DNA of 12,600 nucleotides, from assembly GCA_010025655.1 (NCBI GenBank), contig RGSV01000015.1, positions 1 through 12,600 of the forward strand, given 5' to 3'. Source of the DNA: Acidimicrobiia bacterium (GTDB lineage Bacteria > Actinomycetota > Acidimicrobiia > Acidimicrobiales > Ilumatobacteraceae). Positions 1-8,478 of this stretch are shown here, piece after piece. Under the pieces are notes generated by a model, which did not search any database, had not been told where the DNA came from, and saw only the letters and a program-made list of their open reading frames with translations. The position numbers were made by a program, and so were the translations under genes. Numbering within the stretch: position 1 is the stretch's first letter; each line of letters opens with the position of its first letter.

Positions 1-12
1 GAGGGGCCCTGT

Positions 13-1497
13 ATGTGCATCGTGTGCCAGTCAGTCATGTCGGTCGCTGCGGTGATTGCCTCGGTCGTGCCCGCAGTGTCAGAGCCACCCACAGCATCCA
101 TCGCTGACACTCGATGTGCACGACAGGCGACAAGCCGCAGTGTTGGCGGGGTGACCTATGTGTGTCGACCTGTGGGCAAGGTGTTGCGGTGGAAGCGCGT
201 GGCCAAGTCGGGCGCGGTGACCGGCACTTCTACGGTGACGACAAGTACAACTTCTACGAGCACCACGACGACCACCACGATCGAGCCGTATCGGGTTCCT
301 ACTCTCGCGAGTTCGCTACCTGATCTCTGTCGCTTGCGTGATCAGAGCATGCAACGGCGCACCTATGGTCAACTCGTAGCCGGATTCCCAGTTATTGAAC
401 GAAACTTCGCAGCGAAGGGAACCTTCACACTGGCACTGATTCCAATTGACTTCGCTGACGTTCCTGGCGACTCTGCAGTACTCAGCAGAGTGGCCGACCA
501 GATGAGGCTCGTCTCTGACTGGTACGACATGGTGTCAGATGGCCGCGTGAGAATCGAATGGAAAGTGCATCAGTCGTGGTTGAGAGTGCCTGGCACCTCT
601 GCTGATTACACGATGTCGAGATCGCGTAGTAACGACAACTTCTTGGCGAACGCCGCATTTGCTGCTGCAGACCCGCTGTTTGATTTCAGTGCCGTCAGAG
701 CCGTGGCGTTCGTCTTGCCAAAGGGTCAGACATTCATGGCAGAAGGTGTGCAGGGCTTCAAACACAGCGAGTTTGGGTCAAATGGTGGATATCTCACCAA
801 CGAGGGGCGAATCGAGAACTACATGATTGCTGGTGCCTATTTTGAGCGGCAGTGGAAGAACTTCTGGTCGTATTGGGCACACGAAATGGGCCACATGTTT
901 CCTCTGCCCGATCTCTATGACCAAAATCAGCAGTGGTGGATGAACCCGACGAATCGGCAATTCGAAGTTCCAGGCGGGCCGTTCTCTGGATTTGACATCA
1001 TGGCGAATCAAGACGGCCCATCGCGAACACTCAGCGCTTGGCTGCGTTTCGTGATGGGCTGGTTGAGTGATGAGCAGATTTTCTGTAAGCCGTTGACCGA
1101 CCTGACCACTACGCGGGTGATGCTCGTTCCGATCGATGATCGGGTGAATGGCGTGAAGGCGGCAATGATTCCGGTTTCATCGACAAAGCTCATCGTCGTT
1201 GAATCGCGTCGCCCAAACGAGAAGTTCGACTGTGAGGGAACAGGTACGGGCTCAACAACTTGGCGGGCGCGCCGTGGAGTGATTGTGTATACGGCCGACA
1301 TGACGTTGGGTCATGGTGAAGGCTTTCAGGCGCTCATCGCGCCGGCTGGGAGAGGTCTGCAAACCCCACCCAACTGTTCCGCTCCTCAACAACTTGACGC
1401 AATCCTCGCTGCAGGAGACCTCGTGGAGACGAACGGTGTTCGAGTGCGGGTGGTGTCGAGCGATCGCTACGACACGATCGAAATCTCGAAGCCCTGA
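13..1497 (+). CDS. Secreted M6-like (immune inhibitor A type) metalloprotease
   Basis: Predicted exported zinc peptidase of 494 aa. A hydrophobic N-terminus (residues 8-22) is followed by a short Cys-containing segment (C35, C51, ending LRWKR), then a Thr/Ser linker (70-89), then the catalytic part. The zinc motif HEMGHMFPLPDLYD at 290-303 matches the M6 pattern HExxHxxGxxD in spacing (H290, E291, H294, D300), but Pro297 stands where M6 enzymes usually have Gly. Downstream, FDIMA (327-331) and LSAWLRFVMGW (340-350) resemble the conserved stretch after the M6 zinc site, where the chain returns as 'LSAW..x..LGW'. A GAGGGG six bases before the ATG supports this start. However, the frame stays open to the window edge and the hydrophobic N-terminus lacks Lys/Arg, so a start further upstream is possible. 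The substrate is unknown. It stands alone and converges on the aminotransferase gene 22 bp away. Confidence 0.82.
   Translation: MCIVCQSVMSVAAVIASVVPAVSEPPTASIADTRCARQATSRSVGGVTYVCRPVGKVLRWKRVAKSGAVTGTSTVTTSTTSTSTTTTTTIEPYRVPTLASSLPDLCRLRDQSMQRRTYGQLVAGFPVIERNFAAKGTFTLALIPIDFADVPGDSAVLSRVADQMRLVSDWYDMVSDGRVRIEWKVHQSWLRVPGTSADYTMSRSRSNDNFLANAAFAAADPLFDFSAVRAVAFVLPKGQTFMAEGVQGFKHSEFGSNGGYLTNEGRIENYMIAGAYFERQWKNFWSYWAHEMGHMFPLPDLYDQNQQWWMNPTNRQFEVPGGPFSGFDIMANQDGPSRTLSAWLRFVMGWLSDEQIFCKPLTDLTTTRVMLVPIDDRVNGVKAAMIPVSSTKLIVVESRRPNEKFDCEGTGTGSTTWRARRGVIVYTADMTLGHGEGFQALIAPAGRGLQTPPNCSAPQQLDAILAAGDLVETNGVRVRVVSSDRYDTIEISKP
220..279 (+). repeat. Thr/Ser-rich low-complexity linker (ACN codon run)
   Basis: Residues 70-89 of the metalloprotease are almost all Thr and Ser, written with mixed ACN and AGC/TCT-type codons. 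Such segments usually link an N-terminal wall- or surface-proximal module to a secreted catalytic domain and are often O-glycosylated in actinobacteria. Codon mixing argues against recent slippage of a single triplet. Confidence 0.75.
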
Positions 1498-1519
1498 CGA
1501 GTGCGTCTGGGTTCGGTAG

Positions 1520-2863
1520 TTAGCCGACGTAGTGCTTGTCGGCGATATTCAGCGCCTCATCCAAGATGGCGATGCCAGCGCGAAGGTCGGCTTCGCTCGT
1601 CGTGCACGGCGGCACCACGTGGATGCGGTTGAAGTGCGTGAATGGCCAGAGGCCTTGCTGCTTGCAGAAGGCGACGATTTCTGCCATCGGTTTCGCATCT
1701 GCCCCCGCGGCATTGAACGGCACATAGGGCTGGCGAGTCTCGCGGTTGCGCACGAGTTCAATCGCCCAAAACATGCCGAGACCACGCACATCGCCCACTG
1801 ACGGGTGCTTGTCTTTCAACCTGTCGAGTTCGGGGGCAACGACGTTCTCTGCCATCTTGCGCACGTGTTCCAGCACCTTCTCTTCTTTGAAGATGTTGAT
1901 TGACGCGACCGCAGCAGCACAGGCGAGTGGATGGCCCATGTAGGTGAGGCCTCCCGGGTAGACGCGCTCTTTGAACGTGTCGGCAATCTTCTGGCTGATG
2001 ACGACGCCACCAAGCGGCACGTAGCCCGAGTTGACACCCTTTGCGAAACAGATGAGGTCGGGCGTGACGTGCCACTTGTTGACCGCGAACCACTCACCGC
2101 AACGGCCGAAGCCGGCCATCACTTCGTCGCACATCATGACGATGCCGTACTTGGTGCACAGATCACGCACACCCTGCAGGTAGCCCTCGGGCGGCACCAA
2201 AATGCCATTCGTGCCGACGACGGTTTCGAGCCCGATCATTGCCACCGTGTGCGGACCTTCCACCATCAGCACGTCTTCGAGGTGCTGCAACGCGCGCTCA
2301 CACTCTTCTTTTTCGTTTGATGAGTGGAATGCTGAGCGATACGGGTAGGGCCCCCAGAACTTCACCGCGCCTGATGCGCCAGTCTCATTCGGCCAGCGAC
2401 GCGGGTCGCCGGTGAGTGCGATGGCACCAGAAGTCGAACCGTGATACGAGCGATACATCGTGAGCACCTTGTGGCGGCCGGTATGCAACTTCGCGAGACG
2501 CACGGCGTTTTCGGCTGCTTCGGCGCCACCGTTGGTGAAGAACACCATGTTCAAGTCGCCCGGTGCCACTTCGGCAATCAAGCGCGCGGCCTCTGAGCGC
2601 ATGTCATTGGCGTGAAACGGCGCGATGGTGCACATCTTGGCGGCATAGTCCTGAATCGCCTGCACGAGTTTGGGGTGCTGGTGACCAATGTTGACGTTCA
2701 CCAACTGGCTGGAGAAGTCGAGGAACTTTTTGCCGTTCGAATCCCAGAAATACGAACCCTCGGCGCGCACGACATCAACCGGGTCGATCAACCCCTGGGC
2801 TGACCACGAGTGAAATACGTGCTTACGGTCGTCGAGATACGCCTTGGTCTTGTCGTTTGCCAC
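1520..2863 (-). CDS. Class III PLP-dependent aminotransferase
   Basis: 447-aa fold-type I, class III (omega/acetylornithine-like) aminotransferase, full length for the family. Visible landmarks are the phosphate-binding FTNGGAEAAENA (109-120), YHG (140-142), the DEVMAGFGR segment with cofactor-ring aspartate D246 (246-254), and the Schiff-base lysine K275 in CFAKGVNSG. LTYMGHPLACAAA (306-318) supplies the partner-subunit phosphate contact. The chain keeps all catalytic residues. Overall it recalls taurine/beta-alanine-type aminotransferases, but I cannot assign the amino donor. The start is GTG with no clear Shine-Dalgarno sequence, and only 13 bp separate it from the stop of the upstream glutamate dehydrogenase gene, so the two are almost certainly cotranscribed. 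Context suggests glutamate/2-oxoglutarate as one substrate pair, with the dehydrogenase recycling it (inference). Confidence 0.9.
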   Translation of the reverse strand: MANDKTKAYLDDRKHVFHSWSAQGLIDPVDVVRAEGSYFWDSNGKKFLDFSSQLVNVNIGHQHPKLVQAIQDYAAKMCTIAPFHANDMRSEAARLIAEVAPGDLNMVFFTNGGAEAAENAVRLAKLHTGRHKVLTMYRSYHGSTSGAIALTGDPRRWPNETGASGAVKFWGPYPYRSAFHSSNEKEECERALQHLEDVLMVEGPHTVAMIGLETVVGTNGILVPPEGYLQGVRDLCTKYGIVMMCDEVMAGFGRCGEWFAVNKWHVTPDLICFAKGVNSGYVPLGGVVISQKIADTFKERVYPGGLTYMGHPLACAAAVASINIFKEEKVLEHVRKMAENVVAPELDRLKDKHPSVGDVRGLGMFWAIELVRNRETRQPYVPFNAAGADAKPMAEIVAFCKQQGLWPFTHFNRIHVVPPCTTSEADLRAGIAILDEALNIADKHYVG

Positions 2864-2876
2864 GCGTTGAGCCTAG

Positions 2877-4160
2877 TTACGGATGCAGGCCGCGCAGCTG
2901 GTGAGCATCAGCGAGCGCCTTGACGCCGAGCACCGAAGCCGCCGAGCGATAGGTGAGCCCATTCTGGGTAGCAAAACCGTGCAGCCGCTTGAACGCCGCA
3001 CGCATGGTGTTGACGACTGAAGCGTTGACTTCGTCTTCGTCCCACTGCAGATGGGCGTAGTTCTGGCATTGTTCAAGATACGAACAGGTGACACCGCCAG
3101 CATTGGCATAGATGTCGGGCACGATGATGACGCCGCGTTCGTTGAGAATGTCATCGGCAGCCGGCGTCAACGGGCCGTTGGCACCTTCGATCACATACTT
3201 GGCGGTGATGGTCATTGCTTCATCTTTGTCGATAGCACCGCCGAGCGCACACGGCATCGCGATGTCAGACGGCAACGCGAACACCTCAGTTGACCGTTCG
3301 GCGCCGCGTGCCAACACCTCGCCGATGCCGCAGTCGACCACAGATGTTGAGCCGTTCCGTGTTGCAAGCACGAGTGCATCGATGTCGATCCCGCGGGGAT
3401 CCGAAATCACTCCGCCTACATCAGCGATACCGACGATGCGCGCACCCCAACCAGCCGCCAATCGTGCCGCCCACATACCCACATTGCCGAAACCTTGAAT
3501 CACCACTCGCTTGCCTTCGAGTGACGTGCCATTTGCTTGGCACACGAGCATCGCGGCTTCTACGACGCCGCGACCGGTGGCCGAGTCGCGGCCGAGTGAG
3601 CCGCCGAGAGCGAGTGGCTTGCCCGTCACCACACCTGGCACTGCGTGGCCGACGCCGATCGAGTATTGGTCCATGACCCACGCCATCACCTGTGCGTTCG
3701 TACCCACATCGGGTGCGGGCACGTCTTTGTCTGGCCCAAGGAAGGCGAAGATCTCCGACACATAGCGTCGGGTCACTCGCTCGAGCTCGGCGGGGCTCAG
3801 CGTCTTCGGATCAACGGCGACGCCGCCTTTCGCGCCGCCCAGCGGCAAGTTCATAAGCGCGGTCTTCAACGACATTGCGGCAGCGAGAGAGACGGTCTCA
3901 TCGCGGCTCACACTGGGGTGATAACGAATGCCGCCCTTGGCAGGCCCGCGGGTGATGTTGTGCTGCACGCGCCAACCGGTGAACCGCTCGCGCGTGCCGT
4001 CGTCACGGCGAATGGGTATCGAAACCTCGAGCACCCGCCGTGGTGCGATAAGGGTCTCGATGACTCCATCGGGCAGTTTCAGCCACTCGCCGGCTTGCCG
4101 CATACGGAACTCGATCGACGTGAGCGCCTGATCGTCGGAGTGGGGATGTGCTGAATTCAT
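2877..4160 (-). CDS. gdhA: Glutamate dehydrogenase (Glu/Leu/Phe/Val dehydrogenase family)
   Basis: Catalyses reversible oxidative deamination of glutamate to 2-oxoglutarate and ammonium. The 427-aa length fits hexameric bacterial enzymes. The N-terminal dimerisation/substrate domain carries GPAKGGIRYHP (72-82, K75) and the active-site signature LPLGGAKGGVAVDP (105-118, catalytic K111). The catalytic aspartate is D151 in PAPDVGTN. The Rossmann domain begins at VVIQGFGNVG (219-228). NAD versus NADP preference cannot be read safely. The open frame extends 73 codons further upstream, but that stretch is low-quality sequence overlapping the amt leader. The ATG giving MNSAHPHSDD is where family-like sequence begins, so I start there. 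It has no obvious Shine-Dalgarno sequence. The gene is first in a minus-strand pair with the aminotransferase and diverges from amt-glnK. The symbol is given on family grounds; other amino acid dehydrogenases share the fold. Confidence 0.9.
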   Translation of the reverse strand: MNSAHPHSDDQALTSIEFRMRQAGEWLKLPDGVIETLIAPRRVLEVSIPIRRDDGTRERFTGWRVQHNITRGPAKGGIRYHPSVSRDETVSLAAAMSLKTALMNLPLGGAKGGVAVDPKTLSPAELERVTRRYVSEIFAFLGPDKDVPAPDVGTNAQVMAWVMDQYSIGVGHAVPGVVTGKPLALGGSLGRDSATGRGVVEAAMLVCQANGTSLEGKRVVIQGFGNVGMWAARLAAGWGARIVGIADVGGVISDPRGIDIDALVLATRNGSTSVVDCGIGEVLARGAERSTEVFALPSDIAMPCALGGAIDKDEAMTITAKYVIEGANGPLTPAADDILNERGVIIVPDIYANAGGVTCSYLEQCQNYAHLQWDEDEVNASVVNTMRAAFKRLHGFATQNGLTYRSAASVLGVKALADAHQLRGLHP

Positions 4161-4189
4161 GGTTGCGGCGCCGTTGCCGCGTTTACGAA

Positions 4190-4195
4190 ATGTTA
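4190..4195 (-). promoter_or_regulatory. Candidate -10 element for glutamate dehydrogenase
   Basis: On the minus strand this reads TAACAT, a 4/6 match to TATAAT. It would start transcription near 4183, about 23 bases before the ATG. No good -35 hexamer is visible at normal spacing, which is compatible with an activator-dependent promoter. This is a weak call. Confidence 0.25.
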
Positions 4196-4204
4196 GGCGA
4201 AAAG

Positions 4205-4242
4205 AAAACACTGCCGAAACATATTGCGAACGCCTGCGAAAT
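4205..4242 (+). promoter_or_regulatory. Candidate GlnR-like box shared by gdh and amt-glnK
   Basis: Four 5-mers occur at an exact 11-bp period: AAAAC (4205), GAAAC (4216), CGAAC (4227) and GAAAT (4238), each separated by six bases. This is the a1-b1-a2-b2 layout of the actinobacterial GlnR box, gTnAC-n6-GaAAc repeated. The b-sites match well (5/5 and 4/5). The a-sites keep only the terminal AC. The box centre lies about 40 bases upstream of the start points implied by the candidate -10 elements on both strands, an activator-compatible position for two divergent nitrogen operons. The pattern is seen directly; GlnR as its binder is inferred. Confidence 0.4.
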
Positions 4243-4250
4243 CTGCGTGT

Positions 4251-4256
4251 TTTAGT
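4251..4256 (+). promoter_or_regulatory. Candidate -10 element for amt-glnK
   Basis: TTTAGT is a 4/6 match to TATAAT, eight bases downstream of the GlnR-like box, with an implied start near 4263 and a leader of about 60 bases before amt. The nearest -35-like hexamer, TTGCGA at 4225, is at a poor 20-bp spacing, which would suit an activator-driven promoter. Low confidence. Confidence 0.25.
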
Positions 4257-4323
4257 TTGCCAATCAGCAGAGTCAGCGTCGCCTCCGCCAGACAACCACG
4301 AACTGGAAAGAAACGGAGCAAAG

Positions 4324-6406
<2,083 letters not shown>

Positions 6407-6421
6407 GATCAGTTACCTGTT

Positions 6422-6455
6422 CGCGGGAGAAAGGGAAGCGGAGCGTTGCCCCGCG
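6422..6455 (-). other. Inverted repeat between cold-shock gene and downstream gene
   Basis: CGCGGG at 6422-6427 pairs with CCCGCG at 6450-6455 across a 22-base loop, just after the cold-shock stop. It could form a stem that attenuates or protects the cold-shock transcript 3' end. The loop is long and there is no T-run, so this is not a convincing intrinsic terminator. Confidence 0.25.
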
Positions 6456-6460
6456 TCACG

Positions 6461-6664
6461 TCAGCCGATGACTTTGACGTTGTGCGCTTCGACGCCCTTG
6501 CGACCCTGACCGAGTTCAAACTCGACCTGCTGGCCTGCGAGGAGCGTGCGGCGCCCGGTGCCTTCGATGTTGGAGAAGTGAACGAAGACATCCGAATCGC
6601 CATCGCGAGAGATGAATCCGAAACCCTTCTCGTCATTGAAGAACTTGACGGTACCGGTTGGCAT
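6461..6664 (-). CDS. Cold-shock domain protein (CspA family)
   Basis: 67-aa single cold-shock domain that binds single-stranded RNA/DNA and melts RNA structure. The N-terminus [10 protein letters not shown] is typical. RNP1 is KGFGFI (13-18) and RNP2 is VFVHF (26-30), so all the stacking aromatics are present. [20 protein letters not shown] (45-64) is the usual C-terminal half. The ATG start is unambiguous from family length, although the Shine-Dalgarno sequence is weak. It has its own upstream gap of 160 bp with a candidate promoter. The gene downstream on the same strand, 54 bp away, encodes the basic-tailed protein. Confidence 0.96.
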   Translation of the reverse strand: MPTGTVKFFNDEKGFGFISRDGDSDVFVHFSNIEGTGRRTLLAGQQVEFELGQGRKGVEAHNVKVIG

Positions 6665-6721
6665 GATTACTCATTTCTTTGTCGTAGGCGAGCGGAATGA
6701 CACGCCGTGGGGTTCACACTA

Positions 6722-6727
6722 CCTATA
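6722..6727 (-). promoter_or_regulatory. Candidate -10 element for cold-shock gene
   Basis: Minus strand reads TATAGG, about 57 bases upstream of the cold-shock ATG, implying a leader of roughly 50 bases. No matching -35 is evident. The gene-free stretch 6665-6824 otherwise holds only a 5-bp GCATG/CATGC stem at 6752-6770. Confidence 0.3.
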
Positions 6728-6824
6728 GAAGGGCGAAATGGCGAGTTGACTGCATGAATTTCTCCCATGCTTGCTGGTGCGGGGTGGCGACTGATTGGAC
6801 GCAGGCCAAGGCGTGCAAGAACAC

Positions 6825-7631
6825 CTACCGTCGCACAACTGCCTGCAGTTCGCGAATGCGCATTGAGTGGGTTCCACCCAGCCGAACATCAGGCAGCTGA
6901 CCCGACGCACCGAAGTTGGTGCTCCAGGTGATTTTCCACACGGTATCGAGTCGTGCCCGAAAGACTCCACCACTGCGCACGCTTGATGGCACCACGTATT
7001 CGTATTGACAGTCTGACTTCGCGACGGCTGATAGCAGTGACGTCCACGGCAGGCCGGGCCCGTCACACTCCACGGTGTCACCGATGCCATCACCGGGCGA
7101 AAACTCGAGCGTCTCTGGTGTTGCGGTAGTGGTGACGGCGAGGATGCCTCGTGGCGTCGGCACGCGTGCTGTGACCGATACGGGTTTCCAGAGCAGGGCA
7201 TTGACCCAGAACCATGTTGGGGTTTTCACCACACCACGCTGCGGTGTCGGAGAGAAGTTCTCGGTAAGCATCGGTATGAGCTCGCGCACCACGCTGTGCG
7301 TCGATTCAGCAATTGCCTCGGTGCTGATGTTGGGAAGCCAAGTGAACTGCGAGGTGTCATCACGCTGGCAGGTGTACAGCGACCACGTCAGGCCTTGCCA
7401 CTCGCGGGTGATGACCGACGGGCTGACACCTTGTTGGTGAATGGTGATCGGTCGCACCCACTCGCAGCGCTCGTACAACTCGTATGACGCGTACGACACA
7501 CCAGCGAAGATATGGTCGCCATCGACACCGGCATCAGAGGGATCTTCACCGACTGCCCGTGTCGGCGTGTTACCGACGAGCAGTGCGACACACACGAACA
7601 CGATCGTGCAGAGTGAGCGACGCCGCGTCAT
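6825..7631 (-). CDS. Secreted protein of the actinobacterial 'TPTW..V / GPG.PW' type, function unknown
   Basis: 268 aa with a classical signal peptide: MTRRR, hydrophobic 8-20, and a likely cut after TRA (24-26). The mature part has four Cys (C56, C88, C189, C208) that could form two disulfides. A TPTWFWV block (137-143) is followed by SPGDGIGDTVECDGPGLPW (178-196), SDCQYEYVVPSS (206-217) and VWKITW (231-236), ending near the C-terminus in ELQAVV. I recall the same order of motifs in Streptomyces and Acidimicrobiia secreted proteins that are often misnamed 'ATP/GTP-binding' and often sit near Tad-pilus genes. I see no nucleotide-binding motif, and no Tad genes lie in this window. The ATG overlaps the TGA of the upstream lipoprotein gene (ATGA), so translation is coupled. 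Confidence 0.85.
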   Translation of the reverse strand: MTRRRSLCTIVFVCVALLVGNTPTRAVGEDPSDAGVDGDHIFAGVSYASYELYERCEWVRPITIHQQGVSPSVITREWQGLTWSLYTCQRDDTSQFTWLPNISTEAIAESTHSVVRELIPMLTENFSPTPQRGVVKTPTWFWVNALLWKPVSVTARVPTPRGILAVTTTATPETLEFSPGDGIGDTVECDGPGLPWTSLLSAVAKSDCQYEYVVPSSVRSGGVFRARLDTVWKITWSTNFGASGQLPDVRLGGTHSMRIRELQAVVRR

Positions 7632-8335
7632 GGTTGACAGAAACGCTCGACGGGTGAGCGCCGATCAATGCGCCGCGACTCGATACGCCAAGCGTCATCA
7701 ACTCGACGCAGACCCCACTCGACTCGACGAGTCCAGACCGTGCTGTCAAAGATGATGTCACCCAACTCGGTGTCGGCGAGGCTTACGTCGAAGAAGATGC
7801 GCGTGTCGTATTCGCACGTCACAAGTCGCAGTGAGTCGTTGCTCGGCGCCTGCGCAGACTCGATGGCCCACTCAAGGCGGCCTTCGCCGGGTCTGGTGCG
7901 CAGTTGCTCGGCTGTGTAATAGGCGGCGGCCTCGGTCAATCGAGTGCGCTCGGGTGAATCTGGTGCGGTGATCTTGGCGATTCGACAGTCATCTGGTGTG
8001 TTGAAGCAGTTGATCCACGCCGTCATCAGAGGAGCAAAGTGAGTGCTCGCGTCGCTCAGCAGTGTGTTCTCGCTCGCTATTGCGTCTGCGGTCATGGATT
8101 CGATCTCGTTCGTCACCGCGTCGGTCAGGGTGCTCGTGTCGATTCCGAGATCCGTTGGGGTGTCGGTGTCTGCAGCACCACCAGTCGTCTCGAGAGGTGG
8201 GTTGAAGACCAATGCCTCTGGTGGGCGTGAGCACGCAAAGAGCACACTCGCAGCAAAGAGCACACTCGCAGCAACGAGCACAATCGCGGCGAAGCGCATA
8301 CCTACAACGGCGTGCGCACGGGGTAGATGGGACAT
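7628..8335 (-). CDS. Lipoprotein of unknown function, NTF2-like C-terminal pattern
   Basis: 235 aa. MSHLPRAHAVVGMRF leads into a hydrophobic core built of repeats (VLVAAS, VLFAAS, VLFACS), ending in lipobox LFAC with lipidated C35. Residues 36-62 form a low-complexity Pro/Thr/Asp linker. The folded part has four Cys (C110, C117, C174, C233). The segment ending WGLRRVDDAWRIESRR (207-222) has the 'W.L..vdg.W.I' rhythm of NTF2/SnoaL-like folds; this is only a pattern resemblance. The ATG at 8335 has a perfect AAGGAG six bases upstream. The open frame extends 76 codons further, but that part is Arg-rich, unlike protein, and runs into helD. The gene is first in a two-gene unit with the overlapping secreted-protein gene, so the two products probably act together at the cell surface. 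Confidence 0.85.
   Translation of the reverse strand: MSHLPRAHAVVGMRFAAIVLVAASVLFAASVLFACSRPPEALVFNPPLETTGGAADTDTPTDLGIDTSTLTDAVTNEIESMTADAIASENTLLSDASTHFAPLMTAWINCFNTPDDCRIAKITAPDSPERTRLTEAAAYYTAEQLRTRPGEGRLEWAIESAQAPSNDSLRLVTCEYDTRIFFDVSLADTELGDIIFDSTVWTRRVEWGLRRVDDAWRIESRRIDRRSPVERFCQP
8235..8288 (-). repeat. 18-bp tandem repeat forming the lipoprotein signal peptide core
   Basis: Two identical 18-bp units (8235-8252 and 8253-8270; identity continues to 8274) are followed by a third with three mismatches (8271-8288). In frame they encode six-residue units, so the hydrophobic core length of the signal peptide is set by copy number. Slippage here would lengthen or shorten the core by six residues without a frameshift. 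Confidence 0.9.
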
Positions 8336-8415
8336 GAAGGGCTCCTTGTCGGTCAATGGCTGATGATGCAGGCACGTGCGGTGCCGACTCGGAACCACAC
8401 GTATCTTGCCCGTGG

Positions 8416-8444
8416 TGTGCACGACGGTGCGAAACTGTGCACGA
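8416..8444 (+). promoter_or_regulatory. Paired TGTGCACGA direct repeats upstream of helD-like gene
   Basis: TGTGCACGA occurs at 8416-8424 and 8436-8444, exactly 20 bp (about two helical turns) apart. Each contains the palindrome GTGCAC. They lie in the 143-bp spacer between the divergent lipoprotein and helD-like genes, 35 to 63 bases before the helD-like ATG. They are a candidate operator for either gene. No convincing -35/-10 pair is visible; the helD-like gene also lacks a Shine-Dalgarno sequence. Confidence 0.35.
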
Positions 8445-8478
8445 AATCTTGCGACGGTAGAGTTCATAAACCCCAAAA

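Noticed and set aside
1931-2320. 129-codon plus-strand open frame inside the aminotransferase gene
   Set aside because: It is the complement of conserved catalytic coding sequence in a high-GC gene and has a His/Asp-rich shadow composition.
4159-4323. In-frame extension of amt by 55 codons
   Set aside because: The extension is hydrophilic, overlaps the divergent promoter region, and the ATG at 4324 has a good Shine-Dalgarno sequence and begins the first membrane helix.
6752-6770. GCATG...CATGC stem upstream of csp
   Set aside because: Five base pairs with a 9-base loop are easily found by chance and no T-run follows.
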